Program-made: the position numbers and the translations under genes
The notes under the pieces: model-generated
The model's database searches: none
What the model saw: the letters and a program-made list of their open reading frames with translations, nothing else
What the model was told of the DNA's origin: nothing
Shown here: positions 46,304 to 55,822 of the stretch, in pieces
How the letters are laid out: each line of letters opens with the position of its first letter
Position numbering within the stretch: the first letter of the stretch is position 1
DNA from: Pelotalea chapellei
GTDB lineage: Bacteria > Desulfobacterota > Desulfuromonadia > Geobacterales > Pseudopelobacteraceae
Assembly (NCBI RefSeq): GCF_018531195.1
Contig: NZ_JAHDYS010000009.1
Span: forward strand, 124,001 to 188,000
Reading direction: 5' to 3'
Length of the DNA stretch: 64,000 nucleotides

Positions 46304-46496
46304 ACATACCTCCAGTGGAATCTTTGATGGAATATTTGCTATCTATAATCAATACTATCAGAGGAACATCCCATTTCAAGCCATACCGAAATTCTCGCCA
46401 GGGATGGGTAGGAAGAATGCGGGGAATTATGTTAAAATTCTTGTACCTACTGGTTGTGATTTTTTAAGCGAGTAACAGAGTTAAAGGAGGACCGAT

Positions 46497-47276
46497 ATGA
46501 GAGCAATGTGGTCAGGTTCGATCAGCTTTGGCTTGGTGAATATTCCGGTAAAACTCTTCAGTGGTTCGGACAGTGCTACAGTCGATCTGGATATGCTCCG
46601 AAAGGATGACCTATGTTCCATAAAGTATTTAAAAGTCTGTCGGGATGATAACAAGGAGGTTTCCAACAGCGACATTGTCAAGGGATATGAATACTCCAAA
46701 GGCGAGTACATCGTACTGACGGATCAGGATTTTGAAAACCTGCATGCTGAAAAGAATCATTTAATCGATATCATTAACTTCATTGACGAAAAGGAAATCG
46801 ATTGCCGTTATTTCGAAAAGCCCTATTACCTTGAACCTGAGCGAACCGGAACCAAGGCCTATGCACTGTTACGTGAGGCCTTGAAACAATCGGGCAAAGT
46901 GGGGGTCGCTTCCTATGTGCTCAGGAACCGGCCTAATCTGGGGATTGTGAAGCCTCTGGACAATATGCTGTTGCTGAACGGTGTCAGATACAATACCCAG
47001 GTGCGCAGTTTCAATGAACTTAATCTTCCGGCGGGAGAAAACATCAAAGAGCAGGAGGTCAAGCTGGCTCTGACGCTCATAGACCAGCTGTCGGTAAGCT
47101 TTGATCCTGCCCAGTACAAGGACACCTACAAAGAGGAACTGATGACCCTGATAGAGGAGAAAGCCCGTCACATTGAGAGGAAGCCACCTGTCAAACAGGT
47201 TCAGAGAGCTCAGGTCATAGATCTGATGGCTCTTCTGAAAGAGAGTCTCAAAAAAGAACAGAAGAAAGCTGCCTGA
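46497..47276 (+). CDS. ku: Ku DNA end-binding protein
   Basis: Bacterial Ku forms a homodimeric ring on double-strand breaks and recruits LigD. The 259-residue product has the usual start MRAMWSGSISFGLVNIPVKLF, the central GYEYSKGEYIVLTDQDFENL, and the core YYLEPERTGTKAYALLREAL. The C-terminal tail is basic (KESLKKEQKKAA). AAAGGAGG precedes the ATG. It is 65 bases ahead of ligD in the same direction. Confidence 0.96.
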   Translation: MRAMWSGSISFGLVNIPVKLFSGSDSATVDLDMLRKDDLCSIKYLKVCRDDNKEVSNSDIVKGYEYSKGEYIVLTDQDFENLHAEKNHLIDIINFIDEKEIDCRYFEKPYYLEPERTGTKAYALLREALKQSGKVGVASYVLRNRPNLGIVKPLDNMLLLNGVRYNTQVRSFNELNLPAGENIKEQEVKLALTLIDQLSVSFDPAQYKDTYKEELMTLIEEKARHIERKPPVKQVQRAQVIDLMALLKESLKKEQKKAA

Positions 47277-47341
47277 CCAGCAGTTGCTGATCCTTCCTCC
47301 CTCCCTTTCTCCGGAACCATAGCACATCTGAAACCGGAGCC

Positions 47342-49846
47342 ATGATGAGTCTTGAAGAATATACAAAGAAAAGAAACGTCTCCCGCAGCAAGGAACCTCC
47401 CGCACTGATAGAGAAACCGGAAGCCGGTTTGCGCTTCGTGGTCCAGAAACATGCTGCCTCACATCTACACTACGACTTCCGGATAGAGCTGGATGGTGTT
47501 CTCAAAAGCTGGGCAATTCCCAAAGGGCCAAGCCTTGACCCCTCTCACAAGCGTCTTGCCATGCAGGTTGAGGACCATCCCTATGAATACCGGAACTTTG
47601 AAGGTGTCATACCCCCTGGAAATTACGGGGCCGGAGAGGTAATCATCTGGGATCAGGGGACCTACCATGCGGCAGGCACACAGGACAGGCCGGCCAGCGA
47701 AACGGCCATTCGCAATGGACTCAATAAGGGGGATATCAAGTTCATTCTGCATGGACAAAAGCTGCGGGGAGAATTTGCCCTGGTGAAGATACAGCGTGAT
47801 GCACGCACGGGGGGCAAAGGCAACTCATGGCTGCTTCTCAAAAAACATGATGCTTTTGCCACGCCGGAGGACATTACTCTCAAGGACCGTTCGGTTGTCA
47901 GTAATGAAACGGTGGAAGAACTCAAAGTGCAAGACCCTGCCCACGCACCAAAAGCTGCGATGCACCAAGACCGCAAAGATCCTCCTGATCCGATGCCGCA
48001 TCATGTTGCACCGATGCTGGCAACCCCTGTTGTGAATGCATTTGATGATCCTGACTGGATATTTGAAGTCAAACTGGATGGCTATAGAGCCATTGCAGAA
48101 ATCCAGCAAGGGGCAGTATCGCTGTACTCGCGCAATGACCTCCCCTTTACCCTTAAATTCCCTTCCATTGTCAGCGATCTGGAAACAATCGGACATGATG
48201 CTGTTCTGGACGGCGAGCTGGTAGCCCTGGATGACAATGGCCGCTCGGACTTTCAACTGCTGCAGAACTATAGCCGCCATGGGATGGGAACAATCGCCTA
48301 CTTCGTCTTTGATCTGCTCTACCTGGACGGAAGAGATTTGCGCAGTCATACTCTGCTGGAGCGTAAGAACATGCTTCGCAGTATGGTGCCTGAGCTGGAC
48401 AGCGTCAGGTACAGCGATCATGTTCCGGGGCAGGGGCTGGCCCTGTGTGATCTGGCGCGGCAGAATAGTCTCGAGGGCATTATTGCAAAAAAAGTCAGCA
48501 GCAGATACCTGACCGGAAGGCGAAGCCGCGAGTGGCTGAAGATCAAGATTAAACTTCGTCAGGAAGCAATCATTTGCGGCTTCACCAAGCCGAGAAAAAG
48601 CCGCAATTACTTTGGTTCACTGGTGCTGGGAGTTTTTGAGGGGAGAGTTCTGACCTTTATCGGGCTCTGCGGCGGAGGATTCGCCGAAGAGGATTTGCGG
48701 GATGTGTACAATCGGCTGCAGTCGCTGGTGATCCCTGATTCTCCTTTCAGTGCAAAAGTCCCGGCCGCCATGGCGGTGACCTGGGTGCGGCCGCAGTTGG
48801 TGTGTGAAGTTTCCTTCACCGAGTGGACCGGCGAAAAAGTCATGCGCCACCCGGTTTTTTTGGGGCTGCGGGAGGACAAGGAGCCGGCAGCCGTGATACG
48901 GGAAATACCGGAGCTGGTAGTCCCAACGCCTGAAGATGAAAAAGAGCAGCTGGAGCGCAGCAGGTCAGTACGGGGCAAGGTCCATTTTACCAATCTTGAT
49001 AAGATCTTCTGGCCCGAGGAGGGTTACACCAAGGGCGATGTGATCGACTATTACCGCAGGATTTCCGACTATATTCTTCCGTATCTGAAGGACCGCCCGG
49101 AGTCTTTGTACCGCACCCCGCATGGGATCACGGAAAAAGGCTTCTTTCAGAAAGAGACCCGGGATGCTGTCGCACCGTGGATCCCAACCAAACAGATTTT
49201 TTCCGAATCCAACGACAAGGATATTTCCTACCTCCTCTGCCAGGATCAGCAGACGCTGCTGTACATGGCCAACCTCGGCTGCATCGAAATCAATCCCTGG
49301 CTCTCCCGTATTGAGAATCTGAATAATCCCGATCACCTGGTGATCGACCTGGATCCTGAAGACATTTCATTTGAAAAAGTTGTCGAAGCGGCACTGGCAG
49401 TTCGCCAAGTGCTGGACACAGTCGGCATCACCGCTTTTCCCAAGACATCCGGTGCCAGCGGAATGCACATCTATATCCCATTGGCCGCCCGTTATGACTA
49501 TGAGACAGCCGGAACCTTTGCACACCTGATCGCTCAACTGGCTCACAACCTGGTACCGGATTTCACCAGCCTGGTGCGGTCACCATCCAAACGGCAGAAC
49601 AGGGTGTACCTGGATTATCTTCAGAACCGACGCGGTCAGACTGTTGCCGCACCGTACAGCATTCGGCCGCGCCCAGGGGCTACCGTATCAACACCATTGG
49701 AATGGGACGAGGTGAAGCCTGGCCTGAATCCTGCTGACTTTACCATTCGCACGATTCACGAGCGGCTGGAAAAAAAAGGGGATCTTTTCAGGGGAATTCT
49801 TGGGGAGGGTGTGGATCTGGAAGCATGTCTGAAAAGGCTGGAATGA
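47342..49846 (+). CDS. ligD: LigD multifunctional DNA ligase (phosphoesterase-ligase-polymerase)
   Basis: An 834-residue end-joining enzyme. Domains in order: 3'-phosphoesterase (about 10-170: HLHYDFRIELDGVLKSWAIPKGP), ATP-dependent ligase (about 220-520; nucleotidyl Lys244 in FEVKLDGYRA, and EGIIAKK), and primase-polymerase (about 545-834: FTNLDKIFWPEEGYTKGDVIDYY, HLVIDLDPEDI metal motif, KTSGASGMHIYIPL). This is the Pseudomonas order, not the Pol-first order of mycobacteria. Two ATGs (47342 and 47345) are possible. With Ku it forms the complete two-component NHEJ system. Confidence 0.96.
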   Translation: MMSLEEYTKKRNVSRSKEPPALIEKPEAGLRFVVQKHAASHLHYDFRIELDGVLKSWAIPKGPSLDPSHKRLAMQVEDHPYEYRNFEGVIPPGNYGAGEVIIWDQGTYHAAGTQDRPASETAIRNGLNKGDIKFILHGQKLRGEFALVKIQRDARTGGKGNSWLLLKKHDAFATPEDITLKDRSVVSNETVEELKVQDPAHAPKAAMHQDRKDPPDPMPHHVAPMLATPVVNAFDDPDWIFEVKLDGYRAIAEIQQGAVSLYSRNDLPFTLKFPSIVSDLETIGHDAVLDGELVALDDNGRSDFQLLQNYSRHGMGTIAYFVFDLLYLDGRDLRSHTLLERKNMLRSMVPELDSVRYSDHVPGQGLALCDLARQNSLEGIIAKKVSSRYLTGRRSREWLKIKIKLRQEAIICGFTKPRKSRNYFGSLVLGVFEGRVLTFIGLCGGGFAEEDLRDVYNRLQSLVIPDSPFSAKVPAAMAVTWVRPQLVCEVSFTEWTGEKVMRHPVFLGLREDKEPAAVIREIPELVVPTPEDEKEQLERSRSVRGKVHFTNLDKIFWPEEGYTKGDVIDYYRRISDYILPYLKDRPESLYRTPHGITEKGFFQKETRDAVAPWIPTKQIFSESNDKDISYLLCQDQQTLLYMANLGCIEINPWLSRIENLNNPDHLVIDLDPEDISFEKVVEAALAVRQVLDTVGITAFPKTSGASGMHIYIPLAARYDYETAGTFAHLIAQLAHNLVPDFTSLVRSPSKRQNRVYLDYLQNRRGQTVAAPYSIRPRPGATVSTPLEWDEVKPGLNPADFTIRTIHERLEKKGDLFRGILGEGVDLEACLKRLE

Positions 49847-49852
49847 TCAGCA

Positions 49853-51805
49853 TCACAAAAAAGTTGCCAGAACGTTTTGAAGCTGTCCGGATGTGTACGG
49901 TTTCGGAAGTATGCCGGCACGACTGTCATGTGCAACTGACTTTGCAAAACCTTCCAGGCCATGGCCGCTGCAGATAACAATCGGAAGCGAGGAATGCTGT
50001 CTGCGAATTTCGAGATAAGCTTCTCTGCCCCCCATGACAGGCATGGTCATATCCATCATGATCAGGTTGATCGAACTCCCGTGCCGCCTGAAAACTTCCA
50101 GTGCTTCGCGTCCATTTGAAGCGGAGATGACTGAAAAGCCGAGTGACTGCAAATGCGCTGTCCCAATGTCCCGCAGGCACTCCTCATCGTCTACCAGCAG
50201 GATTACACCGGATTTGTTATCCGAAGCTTCGATATGGGAGGAGGCCGGCGCCATGGGCTTGATTTCTGTCTGAGGGGCAGCTGACGGAAAGAAAACCCTG
50301 AAGGTTGTGCCTGCACCGGGAGTGCTGGAAAACTGTACAGCACCTGTGTGGGCATTGATGATGCCGAGTGTTGCCGACATTCCCAGGCCGCGACCTGTGA
50401 ATTTCGTGGTGTAGAAAGGTTCGAAAATACGTCTGCAGGTTTCTTCATTCATGCCGCAGCCGCTGTCTGAAATCTCCAGACAGGCATACACACCGCACGG
50501 CAATGCCTTGCCTTGAAAATCAAACTCTTCCTGCCCGGGTGTCACGACTTTTCTGCCAAGCATCACCCGGATAGTTCCTGGCATGCAGCCAATTGCCTCG
50601 GAAGCGTTTATGGCCAGGTTCATGACAATCTGCTGGATCTGGCTACTGTTAGCCATGATTTCCGGCACATCATGGCCAAGCTCGACTTCTACTGCCACGT
50701 TTTTGTCAATGCCGGAACCAAGCATCTTCATTATCTCATTCACAACCGGCCCAATCTGGATGCATGCCTGTACCGGCCTGTCCTTGCCGGCGTAGGCCAG
50801 CATCTGGCGGCACAGGTCAGCGGCCCGCTGCGCTGCTGTTTCGATCTTATCCACATGTTGCCTGCAGGCATCATCGGTTTTCCGGTCATCCTTGATCAGA
50901 AAACAATGTCCCAGGATGATGGAGAGTATGTTGTTGAAATCGTGGGCAATCCCTCCGGAGAGCACCCCCAGGCTCTCCAGTTTCTGCGCCTGTCTGAACT
51001 GTTCCTCCAGCAGTAGACGCTCTTCTTCCGCTTTTTTGCGTGCAGTGATATCCCGTGCCACGTGAACGCAAGCCTTCAGGTTGCCTGCCGGATCAAGCAA
51101 CGGTGATACGGAGATATCGAAACTCCTGCCCAGCAACTCCTCATGTATTTCCTGTACATGTTCCTGTTTGTCCTGCAGCAGACGGTGATGAGGACACGAA
51201 TTGGGGACACACGCGGCACCATACATTACGTCATAGCACTTGCGGCCGATAAGATCGGCGGTGCGACATCCGTATCGCTCTGCCATGGCTCTGTTGGCGC
51301 GGGTTATGGTCTGTTGTCCATCGATGATGGCAATCAGATCGGGAACCGCATCGAAAGTCTGTTCCCATTCGTGCTTGGCGCGGTGAATTGCCTCCTCTAT
51401 CTCGCGGCGCTCCTGGAGCATGTCCCATTCCCGCAGGACACGCTGCACTATGCGTGATAACGAAGCAAACGTTTCCGGCGATTTGACAATATAATCTTGT
51501 ACACCTGCCTTCAAAGCTTCCACGGCCAGTTGTTCGCTTCCATGGGAAGTCATCAGGATTACAGGCCATGCACCTTCCGCAGTTGTCACCAGCTCGCTGC
51601 CGCTTCCATCAGGAAGACGGTAGTCTGTCAGAACAAGCCGCGGAACGTGGCATTGCAGGACTTGGCGGGCTTCCTTCAGTGTCGTGGCAAACAGCAGGCG
51701 ATACGAATCCGCAGCATCATCGAAAGCTCTTTCGATCAGTTCGGCATGACCTTGATCATCTTCAACAATAAGTATCAGCAGGGCCGACGGACTATCGGTC
51801 AGCAT
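49853..51805 (-). CDS. Hybrid sensor kinase REC-PAS-HisKA-HATPase-REC
   Basis: A 650-residue soluble phosphorelay protein. N-terminal receiver (LILIVEDDQGHAELIERAF, LVLTDYRLPDGSG), PAS domain at about 145-260 with Cys (YDVMYGAACVPNSCPHH), H-box GGIAHDFNNILSIILGHC near 295, HATPase (VMNLAINASEAI, SDSGCGMNEE, GRGLGMSATLGI), and a C-terminal receiver (GVILLVDDEECLRDIG, LIMMDMTMPVMGGREA). ATG at 51805 has AAGGAG 5 bases upstream. The gene converges on ligD with a 6-base gap. A PAS domain with four Cys or His could bind a metal or heme; that is speculation. Confidence 0.92.
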   Translation of the reverse strand: MLTDSPSALLILIVEDDQGHAELIERAFDDAADSYRLLFATTLKEARQVLQCHVPRLVLTDYRLPDGSGSELVTTAEGAWPVILMTSHGSEQLAVEALKAGVQDYIVKSPETFASLSRIVQRVLREWDMLQERREIEEAIHRAKHEWEQTFDAVPDLIAIIDGQQTITRANRAMAERYGCRTADLIGRKCYDVMYGAACVPNSCPHHRLLQDKQEHVQEIHEELLGRSFDISVSPLLDPAGNLKACVHVARDITARKKAEEERLLLEEQFRQAQKLESLGVLSGGIAHDFNNILSIILGHCFLIKDDRKTDDACRQHVDKIETAAQRAADLCRQMLAYAGKDRPVQACIQIGPVVNEIMKMLGSGIDKNVAVEVELGHDVPEIMANSSQIQQIVMNLAINASEAIGCMPGTIRVMLGRKVVTPGQEEFDFQGKALPCGVYACLEISDSGCGMNEETCRRIFEPFYTTKFTGRGLGMSATLGIINAHTGAVQFSSTPGAGTTFRVFFPSAAPQTEIKPMAPASSHIEASDNKSGVILLVDDEECLRDIGTAHLQSLGFSVISASNGREALEVFRRHGSSINLIMMDMTMPVMGGREAYLEIRRQHSSLPIVICSGHGLEGFAKSVAHDSRAGILPKPYTSGQLQNVLATFL

Positions 51806-51822
51806 AAGCACTCCTTAACAGG

Positions 51823-51957
51823 GTGTTGAGAAACCCAGGTTGTTCAAAAATAGTCAGATCGTCGCTCCCGGAGAAAGCCCCGCGGAGACGTAGCAGCGCT
51901 ACGTCGCACAAGGTGGCTTTCGAGGACGGCGGCGAGATGGCTGTTTTTCAACAACCT
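51823..51957 (+). repeat. 135-bp structured intergenic repeat, copy A
   Basis: This copy and the one at 52427-52561 are inverted relative to each other and about 85-90 percent identical by eye. Each has imperfect terminal inverted repeats (left GGTTGTTCAAAAATAG, right end reverse complement GGTTGTTGAAAAACAG) and a central hairpin; here ACGTAGC-AGC-GCTACGT at 51888-51904. The look is that of a MITE or REP-type element without coding capacity. It lies between the hybrid kinase and the response regulator. Confidence 0.88.
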
Positions 51958-51970
51958 CCTTAGAACATTG

Positions 51971-52414
51971 CTACCAGGGGCGTCGGTTCCAGGCCAGCCA
52001 ATAAAACCCCAGTTCTTTCATTAGTTTGCCGAAAGAGTCGAAATTTACCGGTTTGAGAAGATAACTGTTGGCATGATGGTGATAGGCACGGGCCACATCC
52101 CGTTCAGCATCGGATGTTGTCAGAATGACTACCGGCAGAGCCCGCAGGTCAGGATGCTCCTTGACTTCTTTGAGCACCTCCAGTCCATCGATCTTGGGCA
52201 ACCGCAGATCGAGCAGCATCAGGTGCGGCATGGGGAACGCCAGGCGATCGGCGTATTTGCCTTTTCCATGCAGGTAATCGAGAGCTGCTTCGCCATCCTC
52301 CACATGCATGATGGTATTGGCTACCTGAGAGTCGGCCAGATTGCGAAGCACCAGTTCGGCATGGTCCGGATTATCTTCCACCAGCAGGACTGTTAATGGC
52401 TCACCTTTCAACAT
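51971..52414 (-). CDS. Rcp1-like single-domain response regulator
   Basis: A 147-residue receiver with no output domain: LTVLLVEDNPDHAELVLRNL, phospho-Asp in LMLLDLRLPKIDGLEV, and the switch residues TTSDAERDVARAYHHHANSYLLKPVNF. The long loop (YLHGKGKYADRLAFPMP) is typical of Rcp1-type regulators that pair with phytochrome-like or PAS kinases. GGAGAGGAT precedes the ATG. It is bracketed on both sides by the inverted 135-bp repeats, so it could move or be inverted as a unit. The kinases on either side are likely partners. Confidence 0.92.
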   Translation of the reverse strand: MLKGEPLTVLLVEDNPDHAELVLRNLADSQVANTIMHVEDGEAALDYLHGKGKYADRLAFPMPHLMLLDLRLPKIDGLEVLKEVKEHPDLRALPVVILTTSDAERDVARAYHHHANSYLLKPVNFDSFGKLMKELGFYWLAWNRRPW

Positions 52415-52426
52415 ATCCTCTCCTTA

Positions 52427-52561
52427 AGGTTGTTGAAAAACAGCCATCTCGCCGCCATCCTCGAAAGCCACCTTGTGCAGCGTAGCGCTGCTACGCTTCC
52501 GCGGGGCGTTCTCCGGTTGCGACGATCTGACTATTTTTGAACAGCCTGAGCTTTTCAACAC
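52427..52561 (-). repeat. 135-bp structured intergenic repeat, copy B (inverted)
   Basis: Inverted partner of the copy at 51823-51957, with the same length and ends. The central hairpin is GCGTAGC-GCT-GCTACGC (52480-52496). Compared with copy A, the outermost base pair of the stem changed from A-T to G-C with pairing kept. Copy B ends 4 bases before the stop codon of the next gene, so its transcript-end structure may act as a terminator for that gene. Confidence 0.88.
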
Positions 52562-52564
52562 GTT

Positions 52565-54553
52565 TTAGGTGGATGCAAGGCACTGCCTGTCGAGTGTAAA
52601 ACAGAAAGTACTCCCGCAACCGGAACCCTTCGACTCTACCCACAGACTGCCGCCATGCACCTCCACGATTCTCTTGGCCAATGCCAGGCCGATTCCGGTG
52701 CCGTCACTCCCTGCATCGAGCTTGTCGAACAGGCCAAAGATGGTCGTGTGGTATCTGGGATCAATTCCGCTGCCGTTATCCTGAATAAAGAAGATTTGTC
52801 TGCCTTGCTCTGTACGCATCCCAATCATGATGCGGGGGGCCTGCTGTGCGCCCATGTATTTAACAGCATTTTCCACCAGATTCTGAACAACCTCGGCAAT
52901 GCGTTGACGGTCGCAGTAGAGCGAAGGAAGGCCGGGTTGTACCGTTATCTGTATCGGGTTTTCCCGAAGCAGTCCGGTCAGATGATTCAGCACCTCATTC
53001 ACCAGTTCGTTCATATCAACCAGTTCGGCTGGTGCAATAATCCTGCCGATGCGGGAAAGCTCCAAAAGGTCACTCAGCAGGGAACTCATCCTGTCCGCTG
53101 AATTTTCTATTCTGGTGAGATCTTTATCCAGACGATCTGATCTTCCCGCGGCCAGGTCCCTGCGTATGGAACCGGCAAAGCTTTTGATGGTGATCAGCGG
53201 ACTCTTGAGGTCATGGGAGACGGTATAGGTGAAACGCTCCAGTTCTGCATTTTTGTCCTGAAGCTCCTTTTCGTATTGTTTACGGGTGGTTATGTCCAGA
53301 AAAGTCACAACTGAGCCGACAATCTCTCCCTCATGCCGTATCGGGTGAGACCAGTACTCCGCCTGAAAAGAGGAACCGTCAGATCTCCAGAGCACTTCGT
53401 CATCCATATGGGTTTCTGTTCCATCCTGAAAGGATTTGAAAATGGAACACTCCCTGCCGTCAAATGGTCTGCCATCCACATGGTGGTGGTGAATCAGTGA
53501 GTGCATGTTTTTGCCCAATAACTGCTCGGGAGCATCATACCCCAGCATGCTTACGCAAGAAGCATTGCAGAATGTACAGTTGCCCTGGGTGTCCAGTCCG
53601 TAGATCGCCTCCGCAGTGGAGTTGAGCAGTAAGGTCACCATTTCCGTGCTCTCACGCAGGTGTGTTTCACGCTGCAGAATTGTGGCAGTTGCACGACTCA
53701 CCTGGCGCCTGAGAAGAATAATGAAACCGGAAGCAGCAACCATCAAGCCACCCAGCACCACAATCGAATCGATCAGCCATTCGGGGGTCGTAGGGTCATC
53801 GCTGCCGTAGGTCCACTTCTGGCGCGCTCTGCTGTAAGCCGAGTCTTTTTGCTGACGCCATGTGGTCAAATAGCTGTCAAGCGTGGTGATAAGCCCTTGG
53901 TGTTTTCCCTTGCCCACGGTGAAGAAAATGTCAAAAGGATTGAAAACAATGCCTGTGGAGCGCAGTCCGCTATCTTTGTGCCTGGCGGCGCCAAAGACAC
54001 TGCTTACCACCCCGGCATCGGCCTTTTTTTCCGCCACAGCCTTGAAGACATCATCAAATCCGGGCAGTTCCACAAAGGTACAGTTGATGTGGAATTTTTC
54101 GACCAAAGCAATAAAATTTCGGCCGCTGATGTCCCCCTTCATGAGGGCCACCTTCTTTTTCTCTATCTGGCGAATGCCTTCGATGGGTGATTCCAGCGGT
54201 ACATAAAGCTCACCCCACACAGTCAGCAGGGGTGTCTTCGCGTAATCCATGAACTCCTCACGTTCCGGAGTATGGGCTACACTGGTAAGAAGATCGACTT
54301 CGCCAGATTTCAGTCGCTCCAAGCCCTCGCTCCAGGAGCCGAACACGTACTCGAAACGTATGTTTTCACGCCGCCCAATCTCGGTCAAAGCATCAACATA
54401 GAAACCCTGTATCTCTCCATCGCTGTTCTTGAAAATGCCTGGGAAGAAGTTAAAAGCCCCCACTCGTACCACTCGCGTCTCTTCGGCATTGGCTGCAATC
54501 CCGAAATACAGCAGCATGGTCGCTACGAGGCCGAGCAGAAACAACTTTTTCAT
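52565..54553 (-). CDS. Sensor histidine kinase with periplasmic solute-binding domain and PAS
   Basis: A 662-residue membrane kinase. Signal peptide (MKKLFLLGLVATMLLYFGIAANA), an SBP_bac_3-type periplasmic domain (about 25-245: RVGAFNFFPGIFKNSDGEIQGFYVDALTEIG, LERLKSGEVDLLTSVAHTPER), a membrane helix at about 260-282 (SIVVLGGLMVAASGFIILL), PAS/PAC (about 310-420), H-box FTYTVSHDLKSPL near residue 446, and HATPase (LVENAVKYM, DNGSGID, GTGIGLALAKRI). The phytochrome-like kinase core suits the Rcp1-like regulator nearby. The binding domain resembles amino-acid sensors of the BvgS type; the ligand is unknown. ATG at 54553 follows AAAAGG. Confidence 0.9.
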   Translation of the reverse strand: MKKLFLLGLVATMLLYFGIAANAEETRVVRVGAFNFFPGIFKNSDGEIQGFYVDALTEIGRRENIRFEYVFGSWSEGLERLKSGEVDLLTSVAHTPEREEFMDYAKTPLLTVWGELYVPLESPIEGIRQIEKKKVALMKGDISGRNFIALVEKFHINCTFVELPGFDDVFKAVAEKKADAGVVSSVFGAARHKDSGLRSTGIVFNPFDIFFTVGKGKHQGLITTLDSYLTTWRQQKDSAYSRARQKWTYGSDDPTTPEWLIDSIVVLGGLMVAASGFIILLRRQVSRATATILQRETHLRESTEMVTLLLNSTAEAIYGLDTQGNCTFCNASCVSMLGYDAPEQLLGKNMHSLIHHHHVDGRPFDGRECSIFKSFQDGTETHMDDEVLWRSDGSSFQAEYWSHPIRHEGEIVGSVVTFLDITTRKQYEKELQDKNAELERFTYTVSHDLKSPLITIKSFAGSIRRDLAAGRSDRLDKDLTRIENSADRMSSLLSDLLELSRIGRIIAPAELVDMNELVNEVLNHLTGLLRENPIQITVQPGLPSLYCDRQRIAEVVQNLVENAVKYMGAQQAPRIMIGMRTEQGRQIFFIQDNGSGIDPRYHTTIFGLFDKLDAGSDGTGIGLALAKRIVEVHGGSLWVESKGSGCGSTFCFTLDRQCLAST

Positions 54554-54700
54554 GATAGGACCTTTTAGGGAGCGTGGGGTGCAAGTGATTTTTAATGGGG
54601 ACAATATACGCAGAAGCTGGTGATTTCAATTTAGATGATTTTAATTATTTGAGGCAAAAGGTACGCTGGAAAAAGTAGGAAGGGTTCCTGAAGAATGATT

Positions 54701-55822
54701 TTAGAGGGTAAAGAAAAACACTGCTCCGCTGCCTGGATTGCTCTCGGCCCAGATTCTGCCGCCATGCCGCTCTAGTATCTTGCGGACAGTGGCCAGCCCG
54801 ATGCCGAAACCATCGATGGTTGGATCCTGCCCGCCACGGTGAAATTCAGAAAAAAGGCCCGATTCTTCACGCTGCACAAATCCCCTGCCATTATCCCTGA
54901 CAAAATAAATCAAATCCTCTTCCGTACTGATTGAATCGAATTCAATCAGTGCGTCACTCGTGCCGGTCGAATACTTCCATGCATTTGATAACAGGTTCTC
55001 CAGCACGACCCGCAAGAGCAGAGGGTCGCCAAAAGCATGGACCGAGTCGGCAATCCTGAAAACCACTTCTCGTTGGGGATCCTGTGAGCGCAATCTTTCA
55101 ACTATCTCCGCCGCTATGCTGCTCAGATCGGTCCACTTCTTGTCCAACCCTCCGCGTGAACAGCGGGAAAAGGCGAGCATCTTCTCCACGAGGTTGTTCA
55201 TCCTCACCAGTTCGGTATGCAGGATGGAGAGATTCTTTCGGCTGCCGGCGTCCGGCGATTCATTGTGCTGTTTCTGCACAAGTTCGGCCAGTGTGGTCAT
55301 TGAAGCCAATGGTGTGCGTAGGTCATGGGCTACCATGGATGCAAAAGAATCAAGTTCCGCATTGAGATGTTCCAACTCCCGTGCCTTGCACGCAAGTTGC
55401 GCGTTAAGCGCCTCTATTCGCCGTTTGTCCCTGATTCTGGTCAGGGTTCCGTCGATCGCCTCAAATAGCCGTTCCAGAACAACCGGCTTCAGAATATAGC
55501 TGTTGATGCCAATTTCGATTGCACCTAGCAGATGGTGCGACTCACCATGGGCAGTCAGGGCGATTATCTCTGTGGCAGGCATAGCCGCTTTAATGCCGGC
55601 GGCCATTGTTATGCCGTCTGTCCCGGGCATGCAGACATCTGTGACAACGATCTCGGGCCGATTGCGATGGAAACATTCAAGACCCTGCTCGCCATCGTTT
55701 CCGGTGAAAATTCTCATGCCGTGATAGTGCCGGGACAAAGCGTCGCAAAGTTTTTCCCGGGCTGCCTGTTCATCCTCGACACAAAGCAGGGAAATATCAC
55801 TGAAATCTTCATCACCCGCCAT
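54701..55822 (-). CDS. Response regulator-histidine kinase fusion (REC-HisKA-HATPase)
   Basis: A soluble 373-residue protein: receiver domain (ISLLCVEDEQAAREKLCDAL, IVVTDVCMPGTDGI, YILKPV), a helical linker (EALNAQLACKARELEHLNAEL), H-box SMVAHDLRTPLASM near residue 168, and HATPase (LENLLSNAWKYS, VRDNGRGFV, GFGIGLATVRKIL). It has the same architecture as the protein at 8427-9551 but keeps the acidic residue after the His. No sensor domain, so it is probably an intermediate in a phosphorelay with its neighbours. Confidence 0.9.
   Translation of the reverse strand: MAGDEDFSDISLLCVEDEQAAREKLCDALSRHYHGMRIFTGNDGEQGLECFHRNRPEIVVTDVCMPGTDGITMAAGIKAAMPATEIIALTAHGESHHLLGAIEIGINSYILKPVVLERLFEAIDGTLTRIRDKRRIEALNAQLACKARELEHLNAELDSFASMVAHDLRTPLASMTTLAELVQKQHNESPDAGSRKNLSILHTELVRMNNLVEKMLAFSRCSRGGLDKKWTDLSSIAAEIVERLRSQDPQREVVFRIADSVHAFGDPLLLRVVLENLLSNAWKYSTGTSDALIEFDSISTEEDLIYFVRDNGRGFVQREESGLFSEFHRGGQDPTIDGFGIGLATVRKILERHGGRIWAESNPGSGAVFFFTL

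Noticed and set aside
51181-51240. Possible dedicated heme or metal motif in the PAS domain of the hybrid kinase (Cys/His cluster)
   Set aside because: Noted in the gene entry, but spacing does not match any cluster motif I can name, so it is not listed as a finding.
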